This document shows positions 7,864-18,033 of a DNA stretch of 64,000 bases, piece after piece. Positions within the stretch are counted from its first letter, which is position 1; each line of letters opens with the position of its first letter. The notes beneath the pieces are model-generated. The model was not told the origin of the DNA. It did no database searches and saw only the letters and a program-made list of their open reading frames with translations. The stretch is from G963665085 sp963665085 (GTDB lineage: Bacteria > Bacteroidota > Bacteroidia > Bacteroidales > JAAAOM01). The DNA lies in the NCBI GenBank assembly GCA_963665085.2, contig CAXXXS010000002.1, positions 558,001 through 622,000 on the forward strand. The letters run 5' to 3'. The position numbers were made by a program, and so were the translations under genes.

Positions 7864-9075
7864 TTATATCCACTTAGCAACTAATGCCCTTACTTTTCGT
7901 GGTTTTAAGACAAGTACCATAGCAGACATAACCGAAGAAAGTGTAATAATGATGCTCATGGCCCAAGGTGTTCCATCACTAAATACGGCTAGGAGAATAG
8001 AAGAAAGAATACCGCTCCCATATTGTAATGATCCCAGTAGAGCAGAAGCAGCTCCTGCCATTTCAGGCACATCATCCAAAGCAGCTGCCGTTGATGTAGC
8101 TGAAATAATTCCATTCATTGAAAAAAAGAAGAATATTGGAACAACAATTCCAAAAATTCCACCAATATTTAGTTTTGTAAAAACTGCTAATAAAATACCG
8201 GCAGCCATAGCCACCCGAGTAGAAACCAGTAATAAAGAATGTAAATTATACCTGTTTACCAATTTTCGATTAATAATACTTAGTGTCATAACACCCACAA
8301 TATTCAGGGCAAACAACCAGCCGTAATGTTGTGCTGAAATTCCAAAATATTCAATATATACAAAAGGAGAACCCGTAATAAAGGCATAAACTCCCACATA
8401 ATAGAAAGTAACACAAAGCGTATAAGTCATAAATTTACGATGAAACAACAGTATTTTATAATTTGCAAAAGCTTTAGCAATAGATGTATTAGGCCTTCTC
8501 TCAACAGGAAGTGTTTCAGGCAACCAAATTATTGTTACCAACATTATTAATCCAATTATGGATAATAACCAAAAGATACTATGCCACGAACTTAACTTTA
8601 ATAATTGCCCTCCGAGTAAAGGACCTATAATCGGCGCCAATGCCATTATTACCATTAAGGTGGATAACATTTCTGCAGCTTTTGTACGACTATGCATATC
8701 ACGCACCATGGCCCGGGAAAGCATTGGGCCTGTACATGCGCCAAAAGCCTGGATAACACGACAAACTAAAATCTGTGTAATACTTTGAGAAAGAGCACAG
8801 CCAATAGAGCCTATCATAAATAAGACTATTCCGATTGTTAATGGGCGCAATCGCCCCAATTGATCGCTAATTGGCCCCCAGATTAATTGTGCTATTGAAA
8901 ATCCTAACAAGAAACCTGTAACAGTTAGTTCAACATTCCCTTTTAAATCGATTTGCATTTGAGGCATTGCTGGCAAATAGATATCGGTTGATAGCGATGT
9001 AAATGCCATTAAAGCCCCCAAAATGGCTAATAATAATTTACTGTTTTGATTTATTTTTGAGATATATCTAGTCAT
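7864..9075 (-). CDS. Bcr/CflA-family multidrug efflux MFS transporter
   Basis: The protein has 403 residues with 12 predicted membrane segments. The start MTRYISKINQNSKLLLAILG leads into the first helix with STDIYLPAMPQ, the hallmark of the Bcr/CflA (DHA1) drug:proton antiporters. The MFS motif A is WGPISDQLGRLRP, and motif C-type glycines occur in helix 5 (APIIGPLLGGQL). It exports small cytotoxic compounds in exchange for protons. The gene stands alone on the minus strand. A TATCTTTG word about 35 bases upstream fits the -7 element of Bacteroidota promoters, but no good -33 element is spaced correctly. Confidence 0.88.
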   Translation of the reverse strand: MTRYISKINQNSKLLLAILGALMAFTSLSTDIYLPAMPQMQIDLKGNVELTVTGFLLGFSIAQLIWGPISDQLGRLRPLTIGIVLFMIGSIGCALSQSITQILVCRVIQAFGACTGPMLSRAMVRDMHSRTKAAEMLSTLMVIMALAPIIGPLLGGQLLKLSSWHSIFWLLSIIGLIMLVTIIWLPETLPVERRPNTSIAKAFANYKILLFHRKFMTYTLCVTFYYVGVYAFITGSPFVYIEYFGISAQHYGWLFALNIVGVMTLSIINRKLVNRYNLHSLLLVSTRVAMAAGILLAVFTKLNIGGIFGIVVPIFFFFSMNGIISATSTAAALDDVPEMAGAASALLGSLQYGSGILSSILLAVFSDGTPWAMSIIITLSSVMSAMVLVLKPRKVRALVAKWI

Positions 9076-9414
9076 GCTCTAATTTCACTTTGCTATAAAT
9101 TGACAAAGATAACAGCTAAACAATATTTATTGTGATATGAATTACAGGTTTGTATACCATTATTACAGTATAAAAATATCTTACAAAATCGGATTATCCT
9201 ACAGCATTATATATAAAGAAAATAGCAACTTGTTATATAATATTGATAAATAAAATTTTAATTGTGTACTACTAATAATTCGATTTTTACTCAAACATGC
9301 TTGAAGAACAGCTGAGCTAATTGATAGTGAACTTGATTTTAATTAAGAAATTAACTTTACTAGTATTTGTTTCTAACCAAAAAGAATAAAATGTCTCCAA
9401 AATATAAACAAAAG
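9076..9414. other. Intergenic spacer, no gene found
   Basis: This AT-rich stretch lies between the efflux pump start and the 3' end of the arabinan locus. It must contain the pump promoter (TATCTTTG on the minus strand near 9101-9108) and the end of the arabinan transcript. I saw no strong hairpin followed by a T-run and no ORF with protein-like composition. Confidence 0.5.
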
Positions 9415-10359
9415 TCAAAACTCAAAAACAGGCCTTCCTTCCTGATCGAATTTCACTTCCATTACTCTAGCATGCCTATTAGGATCGTACAAAGGATCGC
9501 CAACAATTTCTTCATAATCACGGGCATGGTAAATACTCAAGGGAGTTACTCCATCTTCGGCCACAGTAAAACAATTATGGCCAGGACCGTAAATATCTAT
9601 CTTATAATCGGTCTTTAGCACCGGATATCTTGATTTCTTCCAGGAATTTCGATCAAGTAAATCAGATTCTTCATCAGCTTCCATCATCCCCATACAATAA
9701 AAGGATCCTGTTGCACTTGCTGAAAAGGTAATGTAAATTTTGCCCTTGTTCTTAATAATTGCCGGTCCTTCATTTACCCAAAAATCAACTCTCTCCCAAT
9801 CGTAATCGGGTGTGGTAAGCATAAACTGCGGCGTTTTTAATTTTATGGGAGATTCCATTTCTGCTAAATACAAATTAGACGCAGCAAATTGACCACCTGT
9901 TTTTTCTGCCCAACAGAAATACCTTTTCCCTTTATTTTCAAAAACTGTGGCATCTAACGAAAAGTCGATAAACGTTTTTTTGTCCCCATCAGCAGCCTGC
10001 ATCTGTCCAAGTTCAGTCCATTCATCTTTTAAGGGATCGTTTCCGCTACATTCAAGCACATAAGGTCTTAATTTCCATATATCTTCAACTTCGCTGGCGG
10101 CAAAATAGATATACCACTTACCATCTAAAAAATGAATCTCAGGAGCCCATATATGCTTGCTCATTGGTCCTGTTTCATGTTTATGCCAAATTTTAAATAT
10201 TTCGGCATTCTTTAATCCATTTATTGTTTTGGCCTTTCTAAGCTCTATATAATCGTATGAAGGCACTGACCCGGTAAAATAATAATATCCATTTGTATGC
10301 TTGTATATAAAAGGATCTGCACGTTGTTCTATCAACGGTTTATTTCTATCCATAGCCAT
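9415..10359 (-). CDS. GH43-family glycosidase without signal peptide (intracellular alpha-L-arabinofuranosidase-like)
   Basis: The protein has 314 residues. The five-bladed propeller enzyme shows the GH43 acids: D15 in RADPF, an Asp in IDFSLDATVF and the Glu of WVNEGPAI. APEIHFLDGKWYIYF is a typical second-blade motif. It lacks a signal peptide or lipobox, unlike the other two GH43 enzymes here, so it should act in the cytoplasm on imported arabino-oligosaccharides. The start codon overlaps the symporter stop codon by one base (TAATG), tying it to the sugar importer. Exo-arabinofuranosidase is most likely, but beta-xylosidase activity cannot be excluded. Confidence 0.85.
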   Translation of the reverse strand: MAMDRNKPLIEQRADPFIYKHTNGYYYFTGSVPSYDYIELRKAKTINGLKNAEIFKIWHKHETGPMSKHIWAPEIHFLDGKWYIYFAASEVEDIWKLRPYVLECSGNDPLKDEWTELGQMQAADGDKKTFIDFSLDATVFENKGKRYFCWAEKTGGQFAASNLYLAEMESPIKLKTPQFMLTTPDYDWERVDFWVNEGPAIIKNKGKIYITFSASATGSFYCMGMMEADEESDLLDRNSWKKSRYPVLKTDYKIDIYGPGHNCFTVAEDGVTPLSIYHARDYEEIVGDPLYDPNRHARVMEVKFDQEGRPVFEF

Positions 10360-11702
10360 TAAATATGAATTTTTGCTTTTATTTTCTCGTAATATGCGTC
10401 TGTAATCTTATAACGATAAATCAACAAGCCATTAACTATGTGAAAGACACCGGGGATTATTGTAAGCATTAATGCTAAACCAAGAAGAGTTGTTCTGGTT
10501 TGTATCTCATCAGGGATATAACCAAATGCATCCAACAACAGTCCAACCATAGCACCGGCTATTCCCATTCCCGCCTTCTGGGCAAATGAGATACCTCCAA
10601 ATGCTAAACCGGAAACACGTACACCTGTTTCTGCCTGTCCATAATCCACGGCTTCTGCAATTGCTGTCCAAAAAACCGGAGCATGGATATCAACCACAAA
10701 CGAAAGAATAAAATACATTACATAAGGTAATAACATGCAACTAGGTTGAGGCTGAACAATCACAAACATAAATAAACTTATTACTCCAACAGCAAATTGC
10801 GACATCCAAAAAAGTTTTACTTTACAAAAACGTTTAGTAATTAAGGTAGAAGCAGGCATTGCCAATATAGCAGCTGCAACCCCTGTACCCATAAATGTTG
10901 ACTGTACTATTTCGTCTCCACCAAGATAATATTTTGCATAAAAAATGGCTACAGATGATCGTATTACATAACCTGTTGTACCGGATAAACAAGATCCTAA
11001 CAGTAAAACCCACTGATTATTTTTAAAAAGATATTTTAATTGTTCTAACAAAGGTGTTTTTTCTACCACATGCTCCACATGCTCTTTCGTAGTGAAGAAA
11101 CAAAACAGAAAAAGAAGCGTACCCCCTAAGGCCATAATACCCATTGCCAGTTGGTAACCTCGAGCCATGTTTCCTGCACCCAACTGTTTGGCCATTATTG
11201 GGACCAAAATCGATACTGCAAATGCCGCTACTTTAGCAAAAAAAAGACGATAACCACTTGCCGACAATCTTTCTTGCGGATCGTTGGTTAACACACCTAT
11301 TAATGATATATACGGAATGGTTACAGACGTAAACATCAACGTCACAAAGATGTATGTTACATAGGCATATATAAGTTTTCCAGTATAATCGAATCCCGGA
11401 GTAGTAAATGTTAGAAAAACCGAAATGCCAAAAGGAACTGATAAATACAGGAAATATGGACGGAAACGCCCCCACTTTTCAGACTTATATTTATCTGTGA
11501 TGATTCCCATTATGGGATCGCTTATAGCATCTATAAACCGAACCAATAAGAACATTAGAGCTACATCTTTAGGTTTTATTCCAAAGATATCGGTATAAAA
11601 ATACGTGATAATAAGGAACATTGAGGATATAACAACATTAACTGCAGCATCTCCCGATCCATATCCAATCTTTTCTAGTAGACTTAACTTTTGCGGTTTC
11701 AT
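10359..11702 (-). CDS. GPH-type glycoside:cation symporter (MFS)
   Basis: I choose the ATG at 11702 (MKPQKLSLLEKIGYGSGDAA), because that opening is typical of the glycoside-pentoside-hexuronide family. An in-frame ATG ten codons upstream is less likely. The protein has about 447 residues and 12 membrane segments, with the motif RFIDAISDPIMG after helix 2 and a loop ending in DKYKSEKWGRFRPY. It should import arabinose or short arabino-oligosaccharides with a cation. The next gene, a cytoplasmic GH43, overlaps by one base. The 209-base gap upstream carries GGAC direct repeats, suggesting a second promoter within the locus. Confidence 0.87.
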   Translation of the reverse strand: MKPQKLSLLEKIGYGSGDAAVNVVISSMFLIITYFYTDIFGIKPKDVALMFLLVRFIDAISDPIMGIITDKYKSEKWGRFRPYFLYLSVPFGISVFLTFTTPGFDYTGKLIYAYVTYIFVTLMFTSVTIPYISLIGVLTNDPQERLSASGYRLFFAKVAAFAVSILVPIMAKQLGAGNMARGYQLAMGIMALGGTLLFLFCFFTTKEHVEHVVEKTPLLEQLKYLFKNNQWVLLLGSCLSGTTGYVIRSSVAIFYAKYYLGGDEIVQSTFMGTGVAAAILAMPASTLITKRFCKVKLFWMSQFAVGVISLFMFVIVQPQPSCMLLPYVMYFILSFVVDIHAPVFWTAIAEAVDYGQAETGVRVSGLAFGGISFAQKAGMGIAGAMVGLLLDAFGYIPDEIQTRTTLLGLALMLTIIPGVFHIVNGLLIYRYKITDAYYEKIKAKIHI

Positions 11703-11809
11703 AATTTTTTGGCATTCGATAGTATTTAACATTGAAGAACTAAAGCTGTGTCATTAATCTCTGCTTCAAATAACAAAAGGCAGATTCATTCGATGTGTCC
11801 AAAGATTGC

Positions 11810-11866
11810 GGAGAATAAACTAAACAAGGTGGACAAATAAATAACGCAGGAGGACTATTCAATAAA
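11810..11866 (-). promoter_or_regulatory. GGACAAAT-type direct repeats with 21-bp period before the symporter gene
   Basis: On the plus strand GGACAAATAAAT starts at 11831, GGACTATTCAAT at 11852 (exactly 21 bases later) and a weaker GGAGAATAAAC at 11810 (21 bases earlier). The same word with the same period occurs at 23221 and 23242 before the surface protein gene. A spacing of two helical turns suits an AraC-type DNA-binding domain of the HTCS regulator. Confidence 0.45.
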
Positions 11867-11911
11867 ATCTCCAGAAAATTCCTAGCGCAAAAATGAAAAC
11901 TATTAGTACAC

Positions 11912-13444
11912 TTATTTTTTAAGTTGGACCAAAACAACCGATTTTGATGGTAGTTCAACTGAAAGTTTTCCGTTTTTCGGTTTTGATACGTCAAACGAAT
12001 TCAAAGTTACCTTTTCAGCTTTGTCAAAATCGTTATAATCATCGATATTAGCAGCAGTAATAATTTGTCCGTTTGCAATTGAAAACTCGTTTCCGGTAAT
12101 GTTTATTTCAACCGTTTCGTTGTCGTTAGGATTTAAATTACATAAGGTAATAGAAACCACTCCATTTTTTGTTGAAGCTGAAGCATGCACATTTGGCACT
12201 GTCTTTTCATCGAATGAATATTTCCCTGTTTTTAAGTTCGAAGGAATAAGTGTGGCATCCTGATGAACGCTGTACATTTTAAACACGTAATAGGTTGGCG
12301 TTAAAACCATTTTGTCTTTTTGTGTTAGTATAACCGATTGTAAGACATTAACTGTTTGTGCAATATTCGACATTTTTACTCTATCAGCATGGTTGTTAAA
12401 TATATTTAAGTTGATACCTGCAACCAAAGCATCGCGCAACGTATTCTGCTGGTATAGGAATCCGGGATTGGTACCCGGCTCAACATTAAACCAGTTTCCC
12501 CATTCGTCTACTATTAAACCAATGTTTTTTTCTAAGTCGTATTTGTCCATAATAGTTGAATGCCGGGTAATCAGTGTTTCCATTTTTAAGGTATTGTCCA
12601 TTACCGATATCCATTCTTTCTCTCCAAATCCTGTTGCGTCACCCTTATCTGTCCAACTGGTCGTAAACGTATAGTTGTGTAACGACACTCCCTGTACCAA
12701 ATGTCTGAAGCGACTTGTCTTTTGCATAATAACTTCCATCCAGTTATAATCGTCGACATTTGGGCCGCCGGCAATTCGATATATATCTCCGTAACAATAT
12801 GTTGCAAAACGATTGTAAAGGTCGGCATAGTATTCGGGAGTCATGTTTCCACCACATCCCCAGTTTTCGTTTCCGATTCCCCAGTATTTAACATCCCATG
12901 GATCTTCGCGTCCGTTTCTCTTGCGTAATTCAGTCATTGGACTAATGTTTGAAGAAGTAACATATTCAACCCATTCGCTAGCCTCCTGCACTGTTCCCGA
13001 ACCAACATTCAGGTTAATATAAGGCTCAGCATCAATAAGCTCGCAAAAATTTAGAAACTCATGGGTACCAAAGCTATTATCTTCGGTAACGCCACCCCAG
13101 TGAACATTTACAATCGAAGGACGGTCTTCTTTCGGTCCGATACCATCTTTCCAATGGTAAGTATCGGCAAAACATCCTCCTGGCCATCGTAACAATGGAA
13201 TATTCATATCTTTTAAGGCATTGGCAACATCGTTTCTATACCCATCGGTATTTGGAATATCTGAATCTTCGCCAACATAAATACCTCCATATATACATCG
13301 GCCAAGGTGTTCTGCAAAATGCCCGTAAATTTCTTTATTAATTTTGGTTTCAGCCTGATCTAAATGCAGGTATAAAGTGGTTTGTGCCGATAATTCATAA
13401 GTTATTCCCATAATTAAAGCGGTTATAAATGTAATTCGTTTCAT
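11912..13444 (-). CDS. GH51 alpha-L-arabinofuranosidase, exported
   Basis: I choose the ATG at 13444 because MKRITFITALIMGITYELSA is a clean signal peptide. The open frame runs 32 codons further upstream into the neighbouring GH43 gene without protein-like composition. The mature enzyme is about 490 residues: a TIM barrel with acid/base Glu in WGIGNENWG and nucleophile Glu in LIVDEWGNW, then a C-terminal jelly-roll (about 390-510). It removes arabinofuranosyl side chains or ends from arabinan and arabino-oligosaccharides, probably in the periplasm. It follows two exported GH43 enzymes in the same transcript. Confidence 0.9.
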   Translation of the reverse strand: MKRITFITALIMGITYELSAQTTLYLHLDQAETKINKEIYGHFAEHLGRCIYGGIYVGEDSDIPNTDGYRNDVANALKDMNIPLLRWPGGCFADTYHWKDGIGPKEDRPSIVNVHWGGVTEDNSFGTHEFLNFCELIDAEPYINLNVGSGTVQEASEWVEYVTSSNISPMTELRKRNGREDPWDVKYWGIGNENWGCGGNMTPEYYADLYNRFATYCYGDIYRIAGGPNVDDYNWMEVIMQKTSRFRHLVQGVSLHNYTFTTSWTDKGDATGFGEKEWISVMDNTLKMETLITRHSTIMDKYDLEKNIGLIVDEWGNWFNVEPGTNPGFLYQQNTLRDALVAGINLNIFNNHADRVKMSNIAQTVNVLQSVILTQKDKMVLTPTYYVFKMYSVHQDATLIPSNLKTGKYSFDEKTVPNVHASASTKNGVVSITLCNLNPNDNETVEINITGNEFSIANGQIITAANIDDYNDFDKAEKVTLNSFDVSKPKNGKLSVELPSKSVVLVQLKK

Positions 13445-13536
13445 CCGTTGTTGAATTTTATATTTATTAGTAAATAGATTAATTATAAATATGAGAACGG
13501 ATGTAACCGCTCCGCTCTCACGTGAACCATTCAGAA

Positions 13537-14511
13537 TCATTTGCTAAATACAATAGGCCAGTTTCCTGAGTCCCAATGCATTTCTCTAATAATCAATTTT
13601 TGCCTTCCATTATCGTGGACATCATAGCCATGACAAACCAAATAATCTTTTTCGTTAAAAGTATAAGCTGCATTGTGTCCGACAGCATACCAGTTTTCAT
13701 CACCTCTTAACAAAAGTGTACCCCCACCGGTTGCAAGAGAATTACCATCCCTATCATAATAAGGGCCTTGTATGTTTTTCGAGCGTCCCACCATAATTTT
13801 ATAGGTGCTTTCAGAACCACGGCAACAATAATCGAAGGATACAAAGAGATAATAAAAGCCATTCTTTTTAAAGATAAACGGCGCTTCTATTGCTGCATCT
13901 CCCGGTTCCCGGGCATCTGTTTCAAATCTTCTTTCTCTTTTCGCAATGGTATACCATTCCTCTGGTTGTGCCAGCGTTTTCAGATCGTCGCTTAATTTTA
14001 CAAGCTTCAACCCATTCCAGAATGAACCAAACGACATCCATGGTTGTCCTTCATCATCAAAAGCAATAGCTGGATCAATAGCATTCCAATCATCTCTTCC
14101 AGGTATAGATTGTATGACCTTACCGTGGTCGACCCATTTATAGTCGGATTTTTTAGAATCCAGAGTCTTGTTGGTTGCTACGCCAATACTCGAACTATTT
14201 TTCCCAAAAGCTGAAACCGAATAGTATAAATAATATTGATTGTTATGGAATATAATATCGGGAGCCCACATGTGCCCAGCAAAATCATCCACAGTTTCCA
14301 TTACCCATTGTGGCGTTTCATCAAAAACCCGACCTTTTTTTTTCCAGTTCTTCATATCTGGTGATGACCAAATTGTAATCCCCAATCCGGTGCAAAACAG
14401 GTAATAATTGTCGTTTTCCTGCGAAATTACAGGATCATGAACAAAGATTTGCGAAAACAATTTTCCTGATAAAAAGATTAGCGCTACAAGTATTATGATT
14501 GATTGCTTCAT
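13537..14511 (-). CDS. GH43 endo-alpha-1,5-L-arabinanase, exported
   Basis: The protein has 324 residues with signal peptide MKQSIIILVALIFLSGKLFS. The catalytic acids are D26 in VHDPVI, an Asp in WNAIDPAIAF and a Glu in AIEAPFIF. The segment VSFDYCCRGSESTYKI is characteristic of endo-arabinanases (AbnA-like GH43), as is GHMWAPDIIF. It should cut the alpha-1,5-arabinan backbone internally in the periplasm or at the surface. It lies 53 bases after the lipoprotein GH43 gene and 92 bases before the GH51 start. Confidence 0.88.
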   Translation of the reverse strand: MKQSIIILVALIFLSGKLFSQIFVHDPVISQENDNYYLFCTGLGITIWSSPDMKNWKKKGRVFDETPQWVMETVDDFAGHMWAPDIIFHNNQYYLYYSVSAFGKNSSSIGVATNKTLDSKKSDYKWVDHGKVIQSIPGRDDWNAIDPAIAFDDEGQPWMSFGSFWNGLKLVKLSDDLKTLAQPEEWYTIAKRERRFETDAREPGDAAIEAPFIFKKNGFYYLFVSFDYCCRGSESTYKIMVGRSKNIQGPYYDRDGNSLATGGGTLLLRGDENWYAVGHNAAYTFNEKDYLVCHGYDVHDNGRQKLIIREMHWDSGNWPIVFSK

Positions 14512-14564
14512 TTCGATGTCTTTATTGAATTCCTTCTGAGGTCATAACCTCCCTTTTCATAATT

Positions 14565-16175
14565 CTAATTTGTTTTCTTTCCCCAAACAGAAACCCCGGA
14601 AGAATTTAACCCGGAAAAAACAATAGTTATTTCTCTCGGCGATGCTTCCCAATCGAGCTCTCGTTCTACACATAATTCATTCTCTCCAATAGTAAGGATA
14701 TTATTTACAGCATCGAACGACCATGTTCCAGTTACTGCACCAGCAGCCTCATAATCTAAAGACAATGTTAATTCTACTGACATTTGTTGTGTTTGGTATT
14801 GATAATTTAACGTAATAAACTCCCAGGTTCCAACAAATTCATCTTCTGTAATTTCATCCTCCGGCACTGCAGTATATCTTTCTGGCATTACAACTGGCCA
14901 ACCATCGTCTGTCCAACGGATTTTTCGAACATGTCCCATCATAATGGCATTGCTATATGCATTACCATCTGTATTTGCAGGTAAACGTCCTTGCGATGAA
15001 TAAAACCAATCACCCGTTTCATCATTTTGAAACACACAACAGTGTGAAATTCCTACCCACCCAGAATGGTTATTAAATGCATATGGATGCGTAACTATTG
15101 GATAAACCTCCCCCCCATTGGTAACATCTGTTCCATTATAGGAATAATAAGGCCCTGTAACACTTGTTGCCCTACATACCCTGGTATTATACGCTACTGA
15201 AAGTTCATCGTAAGCCAAAAACATATAGTAATATCCAGTTTCATCATTATAGATAACCTCGGGACCTTCAGATGCCTGCCACCGTGAACCGTATAAGCGG
15301 GTATAAAGATGAGTCCCCCAGGTCGATTCATCATTAATATCGAATTCGTTAAGAGGTAAACCGGTATCTGCATTTATTTGAATAGCTGCAATACCGCTAT
15401 GCCATGAACCATAAATCAGCCAATGTTCTCCTTCTGGTGTAGTGATATAGGTAGGATCGATTGCATTGTATTTGAAGTATCCGTTCCAATCACCAGTATA
15501 GGATGAACGGCCCCAGTCGGTTCCCCTATCAGAAACAGAACAGACCACCATCCCTTTATCTTCCCATGAGTTTTGATAAGGTTCGGAAGTCTCCATCATA
15601 CCAATAAAAGCTCGTTCTGTCCAGGTGTTATCAAAATTTTCAGCTGTATTTTTAAGTCCGTTTCCAATAAAATTATCTACAACAATACAGTAATACAAAC
15701 GATACTTATCACCAACCTTCCGAGCTACAGGTGCCCAATATCCATATGAAGGACTATCAATCGGATCTAAACCAACCCTGGCTCGTATATTGTTAAGTGT
15801 ATCTTTTACCCAATCGGGTGTTTCCGGCATAGATGCTCCCATATATGTCCAGTTTACTAAATCTTCTGATCGGCGAGCATGAAAATTTCCATGTCCTTCA
15901 TGAGCATTACCGTATGAAGCATTTGTACCATACATGTAATAATAATCACCATCAAACACTACAGTCGGATCATGTACATTTGCCAAGTTCCACTCGTCAC
16001 GATCGTTCCATGATGCAATATCTGAATAATCATCAGCGTAAGTCGGAATTGTATATGTTGTATCTGTTTTATCCTTTATTGTAATGCCTGTAGGTCCAAA
16101 ATCATCATCGTTGCAACCTACAAAAAACAAAACTATTATACCAACAAATAAATTCAGTAAATCCTTTAGTCTCAT
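14565..16175 (-). CDS. GH43 endo-arabinanase lipoprotein with C-terminal lipocalin-like domain
   Basis: The protein has 536 residues. The lipobox FFVGCN (Cys at about 21) predicts a lipid-anchored, probably surface-exposed enzyme. The GH43 domain (about 60-430) has the acids in VHDPTVVF, NAIDPTYI and ASEGPEVI. The last 90 residues begin DEFVGTWEFITLNYQ and form a beta-rich module, matching the C-terminal domain (GH43_C) found on large endo-arabinanases. It most likely makes the first cuts in arabinan at the cell surface and feeds oligosaccharides to SusC/SusD, whose genes are immediately upstream. Confidence 0.88.
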   Translation of the reverse strand: MRLKDLLNLFVGIIVLFFVGCNDDDFGPTGITIKDKTDTTYTIPTYADDYSDIASWNDRDEWNLANVHDPTVVFDGDYYYMYGTNASYGNAHEGHGNFHARRSEDLVNWTYMGASMPETPDWVKDTLNNIRARVGLDPIDSPSYGYWAPVARKVGDKYRLYYCIVVDNFIGNGLKNTAENFDNTWTERAFIGMMETSEPYQNSWEDKGMVVCSVSDRGTDWGRSSYTGDWNGYFKYNAIDPTYITTPEGEHWLIYGSWHSGIAAIQINADTGLPLNEFDINDESTWGTHLYTRLYGSRWQASEGPEVIYNDETGYYYMFLAYDELSVAYNTRVCRATSVTGPYYSYNGTDVTNGGEVYPIVTHPYAFNNHSGWVGISHCCVFQNDETGDWFYSSQGRLPANTDGNAYSNAIMMGHVRKIRWTDDGWPVVMPERYTAVPEDEITEDEFVGTWEFITLNYQYQTQQMSVELTLSLDYEAAGAVTGTWSFDAVNNILTIGENELCVERELDWEASPREITIVFSGLNSSGVSVWGKKTN

Positions 16176-16263
16176 GCCCTAATATGTTTCTGTTAAGAGA
16201 CTTTCTTATCAACAACAAGAAATATATTGATAAGAAAGTCTCTATCTTTCAAAAAAATGATTC

Positions 16264-18021
16264 TTAATCTAAATTCACAACAGGACGTACACTCCAACTT
16301 TGTAAAAAGGCTGTGCTATTATCCTCGTTTTTGTTTGCAGAGTTACCTACAAGGTTCGGATTAGCATCGAGTGTAGATTGCGCTATTGGGAAATACTCAT
16401 GCCCTACATTGTAATAAGAGTATGAATAATCATCAGCGGTTTCAATGGTAAGTTCATCTGTTGAAGCTGTTCCATCGCGCATATAACAACTATGCTGATT
16501 TATTTGGGCCAAACGACCTGCATCGTAAAAGAATCCCCAACGAAGCAAATCGATACCACGTCCGTTTTCGCAACCGAATTCTTTAGGACGTTCAACATTT
16601 GCTATTTGTTCAAAAAGTTTATCTGCATCACCTGCAAAGTCAGAAAGCTGAAGATCTTTAAGAGCTACACGATTACGTACTTCATTAATATAATTAATGG
16701 CTTCCTGATTTGGACCACTGATTTCATTTATACATTCTGCAGCACGTAATAAAACATCACTATAACGCATAAGACGCAGGTTAACTCCACAAAGCAATCC
16801 ATTGTCAATAGAGCTATAAATATTGGTCCTGGCATTGGTAAACTTTGCAATAGATATACCACCCTGTGAGGTATTCGATAGAGGAGTTGCAGTCATTTCC
16901 TGCTGATAAACTGTATTGCTTCGTGGATCTCCATCTGGATATGCAGCAGTTGACAGATCCGTATAGACATTATATTCGGTTTCATAAGTAACCAGGGTCC
17001 AGTATAAACGCGGATCGAGACGGTCATCTGTACAATTCTCTTTTTTGAACAGATTGTACAACCAGGGAGAGCCGGCCAAGTCGCCCCAACTACCCAATTC
17101 CTGAGAAGCATAGTTACTTTCTACAGCATGTCCCTGGGTTGCTTCTGAACTAATATTTACCGGAGTCCACTCCTGATCTGTGCCTCCTGTTCCATAGTCC
17201 ATAAATTGAACTTCAAAGAGGCTTTCTGCGTTATTTTCTGTATCTTCTTTGAAATTGTCTCCATAGTCGGCCATAAGAGCATAAGTTCCATAATCACCAG
17301 CAATAATACTTTTTAGTATAGTATATGCATCATCAAATTTGTGACGAAACATAAATACACGAGCTAGGTATCCAGCAGCAGCCCCACTTGTGGCACGTCC
17401 CTGCGCCCATTCGCCACCTTCATCGCGCGAGGGCAATATTTGCATCGCTTCTGTAAGATCGATCTCTATTAGATCAAACACTTCGTCTTGCGTATTGTTG
17501 GCAGCAAACATTGTCGAGATATCCGAATAGTCTGCATAGTCGGTAAACAAAGGGACAGTCTGGTAATATGTTGCCAATTCATAGTATGCTAAAGACCTGA
17601 GGAAAAGGGCCTGGCCTTTTATTTTATTATAAGAATCTTCCGACATTTCAACACCATCTACTTTCGACAACACAAAATTTGTGCGGTTTACCACATGGTA
17701 ACAATCACGCCAAATCCATTGATTACCTATTTCATCAGTAGAAGGAGAATTGAGGTTATCGTACACTAAATACCACTGTTGAGATGAGTTCCATACTTCA
17801 TCGCCCCGTACAGCATCCATAGTATATCCGACACGGGCAAATGTCCCTTCGAGACGTATACGATTGTAGCATGCAATAATAGCCTCCTCAAGTTCCGATT
17901 CTGAATCACCAAAATCATATGTTGTCTGATTGTTTGTATCCGAAACTTCCAGTATGTCATCGCAGGCTGTCATGCCCCCGATAAGCACTAATATTATTAG
18001 AAATATATTTAAACTTTTCAT
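16264..18021 (-). CDS. SusD/RagB-family glycan-binding lipoprotein
   Basis: The protein has 585 residues. The lipobox GMTACDD places Cys at about 20. The helical TPR-like SusD fold is indicated by NRIRLEGTFARVGYTMDAVR, a long central part with KGQALFLRSLAYYEL, and the C-terminal tail FPIAQSTLDANPNL, which is diagnostic of SusD proteins. It sits on the outer surface as the lid of the SusC pore and binds arabinan fragments. Its gene is 12 bases after susC, the standard pairing. Confidence 0.95.
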   Translation of the reverse strand: MKSLNIFLIILVLIGGMTACDDILEVSDTNNQTTYDFGDSESELEEAIIACYNRIRLEGTFARVGYTMDAVRGDEVWNSSQQWYLVYDNLNSPSTDEIGNQWIWRDCYHVVNRTNFVLSKVDGVEMSEDSYNKIKGQALFLRSLAYYELATYYQTVPLFTDYADYSDISTMFAANNTQDEVFDLIEIDLTEAMQILPSRDEGGEWAQGRATSGAAAGYLARVFMFRHKFDDAYTILKSIIAGDYGTYALMADYGDNFKEDTENNAESLFEVQFMDYGTGGTDQEWTPVNISSEATQGHAVESNYASQELGSWGDLAGSPWLYNLFKKENCTDDRLDPRLYWTLVTYETEYNVYTDLSTAAYPDGDPRSNTVYQQEMTATPLSNTSQGGISIAKFTNARTNIYSSIDNGLLCGVNLRLMRYSDVLLRAAECINEISGPNQEAINYINEVRNRVALKDLQLSDFAGDADKLFEQIANVERPKEFGCENGRGIDLLRWGFFYDAGRLAQINQHSCYMRDGTASTDELTIETADDYSYSYYNVGHEYFPIAQSTLDANPNLVGNSANKNEDNSTAFLQSWSVRPVVNLD

Positions 18022-18033
18022 TTTTATATTTTT

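Noticed and set aside
7796..8326. 176-codon plus-strand frame
   Set aside because: It is antisense to the efflux transporter, whose frame has clear MFS motifs.
13445..13540. 32-codon N-terminal extension of the GH51 frame
   Set aside because: It precedes a clean signal peptide and runs into the neighbouring GH43 gene.
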